DNA of 64,000 nt from Kocuria flava (lineage in GTDB: Bacteria; Actinomycetota; Actinomycetes; Actinomycetales; Micrococcaceae): positions 620,001 through 684,000 of the forward strand of contig NZ_CP013254.1 in the NCBI RefSeq assembly GCF_001482365.1, in the 5' to 3' direction. A program made the translations under genes and the position numbers. A model generated the notes under the pieces. That model was not told the DNA's origin and ran no database searches. It saw only the letters and a program-made list of their open reading frames with translations. This document shows, piece after piece, positions 8,577 to 17,279 of the stretch (position 1 is its first letter; the number at the start of each line of letters is the position of its first letter).

Positions 8577-10352
8577 TCAGCGCCCGAGCCGGGCCAGGAC
8601 CGGGCGCAGGAGGCTGCCGAGCTCCTCGACGCGGCACAGGCGCAGGGCCACGAGGTAGACCGCGCCCATCGCGGTGCCGCCCACGGCGAGGACCACGACC
8701 GCCGTGAGCTGGCTGCCCCAGGCGAAGCCCGCGGGGTCGTAGCCGCCCAGCAGGTGCAGCACGACCGCCCCGGCCGCGCCGGCCAGCAGCGCCGCGGCGA
8801 GGATGCGGGCGTGGGAGTCGAGCACGCGGGCGACGTCGTAGTCGCCGACCCGGCGCACGAGCACGCGGTGGTAGAGCAGGGTGCTCAGCACGTTCTGGGC
8901 CGCGTAGCAGCCCGCGACCGCGAAGATCATGTGCTTGGGGGCCACGAACGCCCAGATCGCCGCGGCGCAGGCCACGGTGAACACGGCGACGCCGATCTGG
9001 ACGAGGAACGGCGTGCGGGCGTCCTCCTGGGCGTAGAAGGCCCGGCCCAGCATGAAGGAGGTGGACATGAACGGCGCGCCGATCGCGATGACGGCGACCA
9101 CCTGGCCCACGACCGCGCCCGCCGAGGGCACCCCGCCGCTGAAGAGCATCCCGAGCGGGCCCGCGTAGACGACCAGCGCCACGGCGGCGAAGACGGTCGC
9201 GACACCGGTGATCCGCAGGCTCGAGGACAGGGAGGAGACCATCCCCGCCCGGTCGCCCTCCGTGGCGGCCGCGGCCATGCGGTTGAACAGGACCGTGGCG
9301 ATCGACAGCCCGATCACCCCGTGCGGCAGGGAGTAGAGCATCGAGGCCTGGTTGAGGGCGGTGACGCCCGCGATCTGCTGCGGGGGGTCCATCGCGAGGT
9401 GCTCGGGGCGGTAGCCGGTGGGGATCGCGGCGACCTTGGTGAGCACGAGGAACGCCAGGTTGGCGATCACCCCCGTGGCCAGGGTCCAGCCGCCCAGCCG
9501 CGCCGCGGTGGACAGCCCGATCCCGCGCCAGCCGAAGCGGGGGCGCAGGCCCAGGCCCAGGCGGCGCAGGGGCAGGAAGAGGATCAGGGCCTGCAGGACC
9601 ACCCCGAGCGTCGCGGTCCCGGCCAGCCACAGGGTCTTGCCGGCGGTCCAGTTCTCGAGGGTGTGCGGGTCCTGCTGATAGGCGCCGAACTGCTGGACGA
9701 ACACGAGCAGCCCGGCGATGGCCACGACGTTGTTGAGCACCGGGGCCCACATGTAGGCGCCGAACGCGCCCTTGGCGTTGAGCACCTGCCCGACCACGGT
9801 GTAGAGGCCGTAGAAGAACAGCTGCGGGAAGGTGAACAGCGCGAAGGTGGTCCCGAGGGCCAGCATGCCGTCGTCCCAGTCCGTGCCCATGAGCCGGATG
9901 ATCGGCCCGGCGAGGACGACCACGACGGCGGCCACGCCCAGCAGCGCGAGCACGGCCAGGGTGAGCAGCCGGGAGATGTAGTCGGCGCCCTGGTCCTCGG
10001 CGTTGCGGGAGGCCTTGATGATCTGGGGGACCAGCACGGCGTTGAAGATGCCGCCGGCGACCAGCACGTAGATCAGGTTGGGCAGGGTGTTGGCCAGCTC
10101 GAAGACGTCGGCGACCGTGGTGACCGAGCCGACGGCCACGGTGATGAGCACGGCCTTGACGAAGCCGAGCACGCGGGAGACCAGCGTGCCCGAGGCCATG
10201 ATGGCGCTGGAGGCCGCGCCCGAGCGGCGGACCGGGGCCGCGGCGGGGGCCGTCCCGGGGGCCGGTCCCGTGCCCGGCGCGGACGCGGTGCCCGCCGCCG
10301 GTCCCGAGGCGTCCCCGGGGCCGGTCTCAGAGCTGGTGGATGATGTATTCAC
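8577..10352 (-). CDS. murJ: Lipid II flippase MurJ (MviN)
   Basis: A 591-residue polytopic membrane protein of the MurJ/MviN branch of the MOP superfamily, which moves lipid-linked peptidoglycan precursor across the membrane. Characteristic stretches are ASGTLVSRVLGFVKAVLI, ANTLPNLIYVLVAGGIFNAVLVPQI and PHGVIGLSIATVLFNRMA; about 14 hydrophobic segments are visible. The first 45 residues are a Ser/Pro/Gly/Ala-rich cytoplasmic leader. The GTG start at 10352 lies within the 3' end of the Nudix gene (26-nt overlap), suggesting translational coupling. Unlike mycobacterial MviN, no kinase-like C-terminal domain follows. Confidence 0.93.
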   Translation of the reverse strand: MNTSSTSSETGPGDASGPAAGTASAPGTGPAPGTAPAAAPVRRSGAASSAIMASGTLVSRVLGFVKAVLITVAVGSVTTVADVFELANTLPNLIYVLVAGGIFNAVLVPQIIKASRNAEDQGADYISRLLTLAVLALLGVAAVVVVLAGPIIRLMGTDWDDGMLALGTTFALFTFPQLFFYGLYTVVGQVLNAKGAFGAYMWAPVLNNVVAIAGLLVFVQQFGAYQQDPHTLENWTAGKTLWLAGTATLGVVLQALILFLPLRRLGLGLRPRFGWRGIGLSTAARLGGWTLATGVIANLAFLVLTKVAAIPTGYRPEHLAMDPPQQIAGVTALNQASMLYSLPHGVIGLSIATVLFNRMAAAATEGDRAGMVSSLSSSLRITGVATVFAAVALVVYAGPLGMLFSGGVPSAGAVVGQVVAVIAIGAPFMSTSFMLGRAFYAQEDARTPFLVQIGVAVFTVACAAAIWAFVAPKHMIFAVAGCYAAQNVLSTLLYHRVLVRRVGDYDVARVLDSHARILAAALLAGAAGAVVLHLLGGYDPAGFAWGSQLTAVVVLAVGGTAMGAVYLVALRLCRVEELGSLLRPVLARLGR

Positions 10353-10827
10353 GAGCGATGTCCGCGATGCGCCTCTCGTTGGGGAAGGACAGCCTGCGGC
10401 CGAGGTCGTCGATGTCCACCCACGCGACGTCCACGGCCTCGTGGTCCGGGTCGTTGTCGGTGGTCAGGTGCCCGCCCGTGGCGCGCAGCAGGAAGTGGTG
10501 GACCGTCTTGTGCACCCGGTGGCCCGAGACCGTGAACCAGTAGTCGATGCTGCCCAGCGGGCTCAGCACCTCCCCGGCGATGCCGGTCTCCTCCTCGATC
10601 TCGCGGATCGCGGCTTCCTCGTTGGTCTCCTCGTTCTCCGGGTGGCCCTTGGGCAGGCACCACTCGAGCCGCCCGCCCCGGTTGATCCGGGCGATGATCG
10701 CGACCGGGTGGGAGGGCAGCCCGAGATCGACCACGATCCCGCCGGCGGAGACTTCCTCGACCGTGGGCAGCGCGGCGGCCGGGGTGGTCGGCCGCTTCTT
10801 CGGTGCGCTGGGTACGGGGAAAGCCAT
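10327..10827 (-). CDS. Nudix hydrolase
   Basis: A 166-residue protein with a complete Nudix box: GHPENEETNEEAAIREIEEE starting at Gly61 and followed by TGI. It belongs to the MutT/Nudix pyrophosphatases, which hydrolyse nucleoside diphosphates linked to another group; the substrate cannot be read from sequence. The N-terminus (MAFPVPSAPKKRPTTPAAALPTVEEVSAGGIVVD) is usual for the actinobacterial homologue next to murJ and the CCA-adding enzyme. Its 3' end overlaps the murJ start, and it is transcribed divergently from the CCA-adding enzyme gene. Confidence 0.9.
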   Translation of the reverse strand: MAFPVPSAPKKRPTTPAAALPTVEEVSAGGIVVDLGLPSHPVAIIARINRGGRLEWCLPKGHPENEETNEEAAIREIEEETGIAGEVLSPLGSIDYWFTVSGHRVHKTVHHFLLRATGGHLTTDNDPDHEAVDVAWVDIDDLGRRLSFPNERRIADIAREYIIHQL

Positions 10828-10953
10828 GCCTCCTACCTTAGCCACAATCCTCTGCGCTCCCGCCGGGGCCCGCACGCGCCGGACGGGCGCCGCCCCCGCC
10901 CCCGGCGCCGCCTCCCGGGGGCCCGGGAGCTCTCTGGAAGAATGGGCGCCACC

Positions 10954-12366
10954 ATGACCCAGCTGATCGATCCCTCCGCGATCCACCCCGCCGCCCTCGA
11001 GCTCGGGCGCCGCTTCGCCGACGCCGGCCACGACCTCTCCCTCGTGGGCGGGCCCGTGCGCGACCTGTTCCTGGGCCGCACCGCCCTGGACCTCGACTTC
11101 ACCACCGACGCGACCCCCGACCGGACGCTCGAGGTGGTCGAGGGGTGGGCCGACGCCGTGTGGGAGATCGGCCGGGCCTTCGGGACCATCGGGCTGCGCA
11201 AGGGCCGGGCCCAGCTCGAGGTGACCACCTACCGGGCCGAGGCCTACGAGCCGGGCTCCCGCAAGCCGGTCGTGGCCTTCGGCGACCGGCTCGAGGACGA
11301 CCTCTACCGCCGCGACTTCACGATCAACGCCATGGCGCTGCGCCTGCCGGACCTGGAGCTCGTGGACCCCCACGGCGGGATCAGGGACCTGCACGCCGGG
11401 GTGCTGCGCACCCCCGGCACCCCCGAGGACTCCTTCTCCGACGACCCGCTGCGGATGATGCGCGCCGCGCGCTTCGCCGCCCAGCTCGAGGTCGAGGTCG
11501 CCCCCGAGGTGGAGGAGGCGATGACGGCGATGGCGCAGCGGATCGGGATCGTCTCGGCCGAGCGGGTGCGCGAGGAGCTCGTGAAGCTGATCCGCGGCGC
11601 CCGGCCGCGGGCGGGGGTGGACCTCATGGTCCGCACCGGCCTGGCCGACGTCGTGCTGCCGGAGGTGCCCGCACTGCGCCTGGAGGTCGACGAGCACCAC
11701 CGGCACAAGGACGTCTACGAGCACTCCCTGACGGTCCTGGAGCAGGCCGCCGCCCTCGAGACGGGCCCGGACGGGCCCGTGCCGGCCCCCGACTTCGTGC
11801 TGCGCTTCGCCGCGCTGATGCACGACGTCGGCAAGCCCGCGACCCGCCGCTTCGAGCCCTCCGGGGCGGTGAGCTTCCGCCACCACGAGGTGGTCGGGGC
11901 GAAGCTGACCGCCAAGCGGATGCGGGCCCTGCGCTTCGACAACGACACCGTCAAGCAGGTCGCCCGTCTCGTGGAGCTGCACATGCGCTTCTACGGCTAC
12001 GGGGAGGCGGGATGGACCGACTCCGCGGTGCGCCGCTACGTGCGCGACGCCGGGGACGGGCTGGAGCGTCTGCACCGGCTGACCCGCGCCGACGTCACCT
12101 CGCGCAACCGGCGCAAGGTCGCCCGGCTGGCCGCCGCCTACGACGACCTCGAGCGGCGGATCGCGGAGCTCTCCGAGCAGGAGGAGCTCGCCGCGGTGCG
12201 GCCCGAGCTCGACGGCGAGCGGATCATGGCCGTGCTGGGCGTCCCGCCCGGACCGGTCGTGGGCCGGGCCTACCGCTTCCTCCTGGAGCTGCGCCTCGAC
12301 GAGGGGGAGCTGGGGGCCGAGGAGGCGGAGCGGCGGCTGCGGGCCTGGGCGGCGGAGACCCTGTGA
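10954..12366 (+). CDS. cca: CCA tRNA nucleotidyltransferase
   Basis: A 470-residue enzyme that adds or repairs the 3' CCA end of tRNAs. Class II nucleotidyltransferase motifs LVGGPVRDLFLG and the metal-binding DLDFTTDATPD are in the first 60 residues, followed by RRDFTINAMAL, DPLRMMRAARFAAQL and an HD domain with HDVGKPATRRFEP. ATG 10954 is chosen; an in-frame ATG at 10942 is also possible, though GGAAG lies too close to it. The last four bases overlap the next gene's GTG (GTGA). Confidence 0.93.
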   Translation: MTQLIDPSAIHPAALELGRRFADAGHDLSLVGGPVRDLFLGRTALDLDFTTDATPDRTLEVVEGWADAVWEIGRAFGTIGLRKGRAQLEVTTYRAEAYEPGSRKPVVAFGDRLEDDLYRRDFTINAMALRLPDLELVDPHGGIRDLHAGVLRTPGTPEDSFSDDPLRMMRAARFAAQLEVEVAPEVEEAMTAMAQRIGIVSAERVREELVKLIRGARPRAGVDLMVRTGLADVVLPEVPALRLEVDEHHRHKDVYEHSLTVLEQAAALETGPDGPVPAPDFVLRFAALMHDVGKPATRRFEPSGAVSFRHHEVVGAKLTAKRMRALRFDNDTVKQVARLVELHMRFYGYGEAGWTDSAVRRYVRDAGDGLERLHRLTRADVTSRNRRKVARLAAAYDDLERRIAELSEQEELAAVRPELDGERIMAVLGVPPGPVVGRAYRFLLELRLDEGELGAEEAERRLRAWAAETL

Positions 12367-13802
12367 GCCTGCGGCTCGGGCCGTGGGTCCTGGCCGGACT
12401 GGCGCTGACGACGGCGCTGGCGGCCTACGTCGTGCGGCTCCCGTGCCGGCTCGTGTCCTGGGCGGAGCCGGAGAACTTCCGCCGGCTGTGCTACTCCGAC
12501 CTCCCCACCCTGTATGCGTCCCGTGGCATGTCCGAGGGGCGGTTCCCGTACCTCGACCCGACCGCGCTGCTGGAGTACCCGGTGCTGCAGACCGTGGTCG
12601 CGAGCGCCACCGGCGTGCTGGCGCACGGCCTCGCGGGCGGCGCACCCCTGCATGTCGCTCAAGGAATATACTTCGACCTCAACGCCGTGCTGCTCGCGGC
12701 CGTGTGGGTCGGGGTCGTGCTCACGACCGCCCGGCTGGCGGCCCGGCCGGCCCCCGCGGTGCTCCTGGCCCTGGCGCCGGCCGTGGCGGTGACCGCGTTC
12801 ATCAACTGGGACCTGTGGCCGGTGCTGTGCACCCTGCTCGCGCTGCTGGCCTTCCGCCGGGCGCGCTGGGTGCTCGGCGGGGTCGCCCTCGGGATCGGGG
12901 CGGCCTTCAAGCTCTTCCCCTTCTTCGTGCTCGGGGCGGTGGTCGTGCTGGCGCTGCGCCGCCGGGAGGCCGGGCCCGCGCTGCGCACCGCCGCCGGCAC
13001 GGTGGGGGCGTGGGCGGCGGTCAACCTGCCCGCGGCCCTGGCCGACCCGCAGCAGTGGAGCTGGTTCTGGCGCTTCAGCGGTGACCGGGGGGCCGGGTTC
13101 TCCTCGGTCTGGCACTGGTTCAACGAGGTCGCGGCACCCCGGCTGGGCGTTTCCCTGCTCTCCGCGGAGGACATCACCGTCCTGGCACTGGGCGGGTTCG
13201 CCGCGGGCTGCGCGCTGGTCCTGGTCCTCGGCCTGCGGGCGCGGACGGAGCCGAGCCTCGAGCAGCTGGCCTTCCTGGTGCTGGCCGCGTTCGTGCTCAC
13301 CAACAAGGTCTACTCCCCGCAGTTCCTGCTCTGGCTCGTGCCGCTGCTCGTGCTCGCCCGCCCGCGGGTGGGGGAGTTCGTGGTCTGGCAGCTGGTCGAG
13401 GTCTTCCACTGGGCCGCGGTCTTCACCTGGCTGGGGCACCTGGTCGTGGCGGCGGAGGGGCTGGGGACCGCCGCGGACGTCTACTTCACCGCCGTCGTGC
13501 TGCACACGCTGGTGCTGGGCTGGCTCGTGCTGCAGGTGGCCCGCGACGTCCTGCACGGGCGCCGGCCGGGCGCCGCGCCCACTGCGGCGGCGGAGGAGCC
13601 GGACGCCCGTGGGCAGCGGGCCGTCCCCGCGCAGCCGGCGGGACAGGACGGGCCGGCGGCCCACGACGGGCCGGTCGCGCACGAGGCACCGGCCGGCCGG
13701 GCAGCGGCGGGGCGCGCCGGCGACCCGGCCGGGCGCGCCGGCGACCCGGCCGGGCACGACGAGCGGCCCGCGCCGTGGACCCCCGGCGGGAGCCGCCCGT
13801 GA
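12363..13802 (+). CDS. GT87-like membrane glycosyltransferase (DUF2029 type), copy 1
   Basis: A 479-residue integral membrane protein with about ten hydrophobic segments. Motifs such as YFDLNAVLLAAVWVG, INWDLWPVLCTLLAL, GIGAAFKLFPFFVLG and NKVYSPQFLLWLVPLLVLAR are typical of GT87 polyprenyl-phosphate-dependent mannosyltransferases; the substrate is not determined. The C-terminal 90 residues are low-complexity and hydrophilic and include a duplicated GRAGDPA unit. It starts within the stop codon of the CCA gene and ends within the start of its paralogue, so the three genes are translationally coupled. Confidence 0.72.
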   Translation: MSLRLGPWVLAGLALTTALAAYVVRLPCRLVSWAEPENFRRLCYSDLPTLYASRGMSEGRFPYLDPTALLEYPVLQTVVASATGVLAHGLAGGAPLHVAQGIYFDLNAVLLAAVWVGVVLTTARLAARPAPAVLLALAPAVAVTAFINWDLWPVLCTLLALLAFRRARWVLGGVALGIGAAFKLFPFFVLGAVVVLALRRREAGPALRTAAGTVGAWAAVNLPAALADPQQWSWFWRFSGDRGAGFSSVWHWFNEVAAPRLGVSLLSAEDITVLALGGFAAGCALVLVLGLRARTEPSLEQLAFLVLAAFVLTNKVYSPQFLLWLVPLLVLARPRVGEFVVWQLVEVFHWAAVFTWLGHLVVAAEGLGTAADVYFTAVVLHTLVLGWLVLQVARDVLHGRRPGAAPTAAAEEPDARGQRAVPAQPAGQDGPAAHDGPVAHEAPAGRAAAGRAGDPAGRAGDPAGHDERPAPWTPGGSRP

Positions 13803-14944
13803 GCACCGGCGAGCGCGGCGGGACCCGCGCTCTGCTGATCGGCGCGAGCCTGTGGACGGTGCTCATGGCGCACCTGCTGCGCCTGCCCTGCCGGGTGCCC
13901 GGCTGGGACGCCGCCGAGCGCCTGCCCGGGCTGTGCGCGCCGGCCGGGACGGCCGGTGAGCAGCCCGCGCTGGTCGGGATGCTCACCGGGGTCCTCGGCT
14001 GGTTCTCGGCCCGGGTCGCCGCGCTGCTGGGCACGGACGGGACGGTCCTGGACGGGCTGCCGGGCCTGCTGCTGGTCCTCGCGTGGGTCGGGGTCGTCGC
14101 GGTCGTCTCCGCGCTGTCCGGGCGCCGCCAGGTGGACGCGTTCGTGCTGGCGCTGTCCCCGGTCGTGGTGCTGGTCGGGTTCTCCGCGTGGGACCTGCTG
14201 GCCGTGCTCCTGATGCTCACGGCCCTGCTGCTGCACGTGCGGGGCCGCCCGCTGCCGGCGGGGATCGTGCTGGGCCTGGCGGCCTCGGTCGCGCTCCTGC
14301 CGCTGGTGGTCCTCGGGGCCGTCCTCCTGCAGGGCCTGCGGGACCGGTACCTGCGCGACGCCCTCGTGGTGCTCGCGGGCACGGCCGCCACGTGGCTGCT
14401 CGTCAACGGCTGGACGCTGCTCACCGCGTGGGAGCGCCTGCGCGCCGGGGGCGGTTCCGCAGCGGCGGGGGAGGCCTCCCTGTGGCGCACGTGGGCGCGG
14501 ACCGGGCTGGGCCCGGAGGCGGCCGGCACGGGGGCGTGGGCGCTGCCCGCGCTGCTGCTGGGCCTGGCCGCGGTGCTGCTGCTCGTGCTCCTCGCCCGGT
14601 GGGACCCGTCCGTGGTCCAGGTCTCGCTGCTGCTGCTCGCCGTGGTCGTCCTCGTGGACCGCCAGCACCCGCTGGTGCACGCGCTGTGGCTGCTGCCGCT
14701 CGTGCTGCTGGCCCGGCGGCGGTGGATCGAGCTGGCCGCGTGGCAGCTCGTGGAGGTGCTGTGGTGGACGGGCCTCGTCCTGCCCGGGCGGGCCCTGCCC
14801 GGCGGGGTCCTGCTCGGGCAGGACGCCCAGGAGTGGCTCACGGCCGCCCGGCTGCTGTTCGTGGTCTGGTTCCTGGCCGCGGTCGCCGTCGACGTCCTGC
14901 GCGGGCGCACGGCGATGGGCGGGACCTCCGCACGGCACGAGTGA
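13799..14944 (+). CDS. GT87-like membrane glycosyltransferase, copy 2
   Basis: A 381-residue membrane protein, about ten hydrophobic segments, paralogous to the preceding gene: it shares RLPCRVPGWD (RLPCRLVSWA in copy 1), GFSAWDLLAVLLMLTALLL, and WIELAAWQLVEVLWWTGLV (compare WQLVEVFHWAAVF). GTG 13799 overlaps the upstream stop codon. Copy 2 lacks the NKVYSPQ-type motif, reading DRQHPLVHALWLLPLVLLARR, so the two may differ in activity. No substrate can be assigned. Confidence 0.68.
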   Translation: MSTGERGGTRALLIGASLWTVLMAHLLRLPCRVPGWDAAERLPGLCAPAGTAGEQPALVGMLTGVLGWFSARVAALLGTDGTVLDGLPGLLLVLAWVGVVAVVSALSGRRQVDAFVLALSPVVVLVGFSAWDLLAVLLMLTALLLHVRGRPLPAGIVLGLAASVALLPLVVLGAVLLQGLRDRYLRDALVVLAGTAATWLLVNGWTLLTAWERLRAGGGSAAAGEASLWRTWARTGLGPEAAGTGAWALPALLLGLAAVLLLVLLARWDPSVVQVSLLLLAVVVLVDRQHPLVHALWLLPLVLLARRRWIELAAWQLVEVLWWTGLVLPGRALPGGVLLGQDAQEWLTAARLLFVVWFLAAVAVDVLRGRTAMGGTSARHE

Positions 14945-14955
14945 GCTGCCCCGGC

Positions 14956-14997
14956 GCCGCGGCGGACCTCCGCCGCGCGGGGGAGGTCCGCCGCGGC
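14956..14997 (+). terminator. Terminator hairpin after the GT87 pair
   Basis: A 16-bp perfect inverted repeat: GCCGCGGCGGACCTCC (14956-14971) with GGAGGTCCGCCGCGGC (14982-14997), ten-base loop, 11 bp after the stop codon of the second glycosyltransferase gene. Confidence 0.7.
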
Positions 14998-15123
14998 CGC
15001 GGATCATCCCTCCGGTGGTCCCGGCGCGGGGGCGTCCTCGCCTAGGCTCGGGGGCGGAGCGCCGTGGCCACCCCACGCCCGCGCCCACGACCAGCCCGGA
15101 GCACGTGCTCGGAAGGAGCGCCG

Positions 15124-16134
15124 GTGATCGAGATCGAGAACCTGACCAAGACCTACGGGGACCGGACGGCGGTGGACGACATCAGCCTCACCGTGCGCCC
15201 CGGCCGGGTCACCGGGTTCCTCGGGCCCAACGGCGCGGGCAAGTCGACCACGATGCGCCTCGTCGTCGGCCTCGAGACCCCCACCCGGGGCAGCGTGCTC
15301 GTCAACGGCAAGCCCTACGCCCAGCACCAAGCCCCGCTGTCCGAGGTCGGCGTGCTGCTGGACGCCAAAGCCGTCCACCCCCGGCGCACCGCCCGCGCCC
15401 ACCTGGCGGCGCTGGCGGCCACCCACGGCATCCCGCGCTCGCGGGTCCAGGAGGTCGTGGACCTCACGGGCCTGGGCTCGGCCGCGGACAAGCGCGTGGG
15501 CGGGTTCTCCCTCGGCATGGGCCAGCGCCTCGGCATCGCCGCCGCGCTGCTCGGGGACCCGCGCACCGTGATCCTCGACGAGCCCGTCAACGGCCTCGAC
15601 CCCGAGGGCGTCGTGTGGGTCCGCCACCTCGCGAAGTTCCTCGCCGCCGAGGGCCGCACCGTCTTCCTCTCCTCCCACCTGATGTCCGAGATGGCCCAGA
15701 CCGCCGACCACCTCGTGGTGATCGGCCGGGGCCGGATCCTCGCCGACGCCCCCATCGACCGGATCCTCGCCGGCAGCAGCACCCGCACGCGGGTGCGCGC
15801 CGACGACCGGCCGGGCCTGCGCCGCGCCCTCGACGTGCTCGGGGCCGAGGTCGAGGAGATCGACGACGACGGCGTCGTGGTCACCGGGCCGGAGCCGCGG
15901 CGGATCGCCGGGGCCGCGATGGCCGCCGGGGTGCTGCTGCACGAGCTCACGCCCCTGACCGAGACCCTCGAGGACGTGTACATGGCCATGACCCAGGACG
16001 AGGTCGAGTACCGCTCGGGCACCGGGTCCGCCCCGCCCCCGGTCGGCGCGCCCGCCCCGGACGGGGAGCCCGGCGACGCCCCCGTCCGCGCCCCCTGGGA
16101 GCAGCCCGCCGCCGTGAACGGAGACCGAGCATGA
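15124..16134 (+). CDS. ABC transporter ATP-binding protein
   Basis: A 336-residue ATPase of the multidrug/peptide exporter (CcmA/DrrA-like) class. Walker A is GPNGAGKST, signature FSLGMGQRLGIAAAL, Walker B RTVILDEPVNGLDPEG, switch His in VFLSSHLMSEM. The C-terminal 100 residues follow the usual accessory domain, with a Pro/Ala-rich tail. GTG 15124 follows GGAAGGAGC. It overlaps the permease gene by four bases (ATGA), so they form one two-gene exporter operon. The substrate is unknown. Confidence 0.9.
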   Translation: MIEIENLTKTYGDRTAVDDISLTVRPGRVTGFLGPNGAGKSTTMRLVVGLETPTRGSVLVNGKPYAQHQAPLSEVGVLLDAKAVHPRRTARAHLAALAATHGIPRSRVQEVVDLTGLGSAADKRVGGFSLGMGQRLGIAAALLGDPRTVILDEPVNGLDPEGVVWVRHLAKFLAAEGRTVFLSSHLMSEMAQTADHLVVIGRGRILADAPIDRILAGSSTRTRVRADDRPGLRRALDVLGAEVEEIDDDGVVVTGPEPRRIAGAAMAAGVLLHELTPLTETLEDVYMAMTQDEVEYRSGTGSAPPPVGAPAPDGEPGDAPVRAPWEQPAAVNGDRA

Positions 16135-17150
16135 GCACCAGCACCCCCACCGCCGCCCGCCCGGAGGCCGGCGGACCGGCCGAGCCCGGACGGGACGGCG
16201 GCCGCACCCCGGCCGTGCGCCTGAGCTTCCCCCGCGTGCTGCGCTCGGAGTGGATCAAGTTCCGCTCCCTGCGCTCGCACTGGATCCTGCTGGGCGTCGC
16301 CCTGGCCCTGGCCCTGGGCTTCGCCGCGCTCTCCGCGTGGAGCACCACGACCTTCGTGCAGTTCAGCGAGGACACCGCCCAGGAGCAGGTCGACGCGATG
16401 CTCGACGGCCGCGACCCCGCCGAGCTCGGCCTCACCGAGGAGGACGTCGAGGAGCAGCGCGAGCAGTTCGCGGCCGAGGCCGACCGGCAGATGGCCGAGG
16501 GCTCCGGCATGGCCCTGCCCGAGGACATGGGCTTCGGGGAGTACCTGGCGATGACCAGCGCCAACGGCGGCCTGCAGCTCGTGATGCTGCTCGTGGGCGC
16601 GCTCGCCGTGCTGTTCATCGGCTCGGAGTACGCGACCGGCGCGATCCGCACCACGATGACCGCCGTGCCCCGCCGGACCCCGGTGCTCGTGGCCAAGACC
16701 GTGGTCGTGTCCCTGGTGGCCCTCCTCTTCGGGGTGATCAGCGCCGCGTCCGCCCACCTGCTGGTGCAGCCGCTGCTGGCCGGGCCGGGGCTGGGCTACG
16801 ACGTCCTGCAGAAGCCCGTGCTGCTGAACATCCTCGCCGTGGGCCTGTTCTACGTGTTCACGGCCTGGCTCGGTCTGGGCCTCGGCGCCCTGCTGCGCTC
16901 CACCACGTGGGGGATCGTGGTGCTCGTCGTGGTCCTGCTCGTGCTCGAGATCGTGCTCTTCGCCCTGTCCTTCGAGTGGCTGGAGGACGTCAAGCCGTAC
17001 TCCCCGGCAGCCGCCGGCACGCAGCTGACCACGATGTACCAGTCCCCGGACCCGGTGCTCGACCACCTCGAGTCGGGTCTCGTCTACGGCGGCTGGGGCC
17101 TGCTGCTCGTGATCGCGGGGATCGTCGTCACCAAGCGCCGGCCCCTCTAG
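16131..17150 (+). CDS. ABC transporter permease (ABC-2 type)
   Basis: A 339-residue integral membrane partner of the upstream ATPase. The N-terminal segment FPRVLRSEWIKFRSLRSHWILLGVALAL is typical of ABC-2 permeases. A hydrophilic, acidic extracytoplasmic loop lies between the first two membrane segments (about residues 75-140: DGRDPAELGLTEEDVEEQRE). EYATGAIRTTMTAVPRR is the coupling region. The gene begins inside the ATPase stop codon. Confidence 0.87.
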   Translation: MSTSTPTAARPEAGGPAEPGRDGGRTPAVRLSFPRVLRSEWIKFRSLRSHWILLGVALALALGFAALSAWSTTTFVQFSEDTAQEQVDAMLDGRDPAELGLTEEDVEEQREQFAAEADRQMAEGSGMALPEDMGFGEYLAMTSANGGLQLVMLLVGALAVLFIGSEYATGAIRTTMTAVPRRTPVLVAKTVVVSLVALLFGVISAASAHLLVQPLLAGPGLGYDVLQKPVLLNILAVGLFYVFTAWLGLGLGALLRSTTWGIVVLVVVLLVLEIVLFALSFEWLEDVKPYSPAAAGTQLTTMYQSPDPVLDHLESGLVYGGWGLLLVIAGIVVTKRRPL

Positions 17151-17279
17151 GCCCGGCACGCCCGGCGGGCGCGCCGCAGGGCGCGTCCGCCGCCCCGTCC
17201 GGGCCCGGTCCTACCATGTGAGCGGGCCCGCCGGACGGCGGGCCCGGTACGGAGCCGAGGCGGAACGGACGGGGGTGCG

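Noticed and set aside
6843..10343. A 1,166-codon open frame on the plus strand opposite trxB, the pseudokinase-like gene and murJ
   Set aside because: It is antisense to three well-supported genes and its Gly/Ala/Arg/Glu-rich translation is what high-GC complementary frames produce. Many other long frames were discarded for the same reason.
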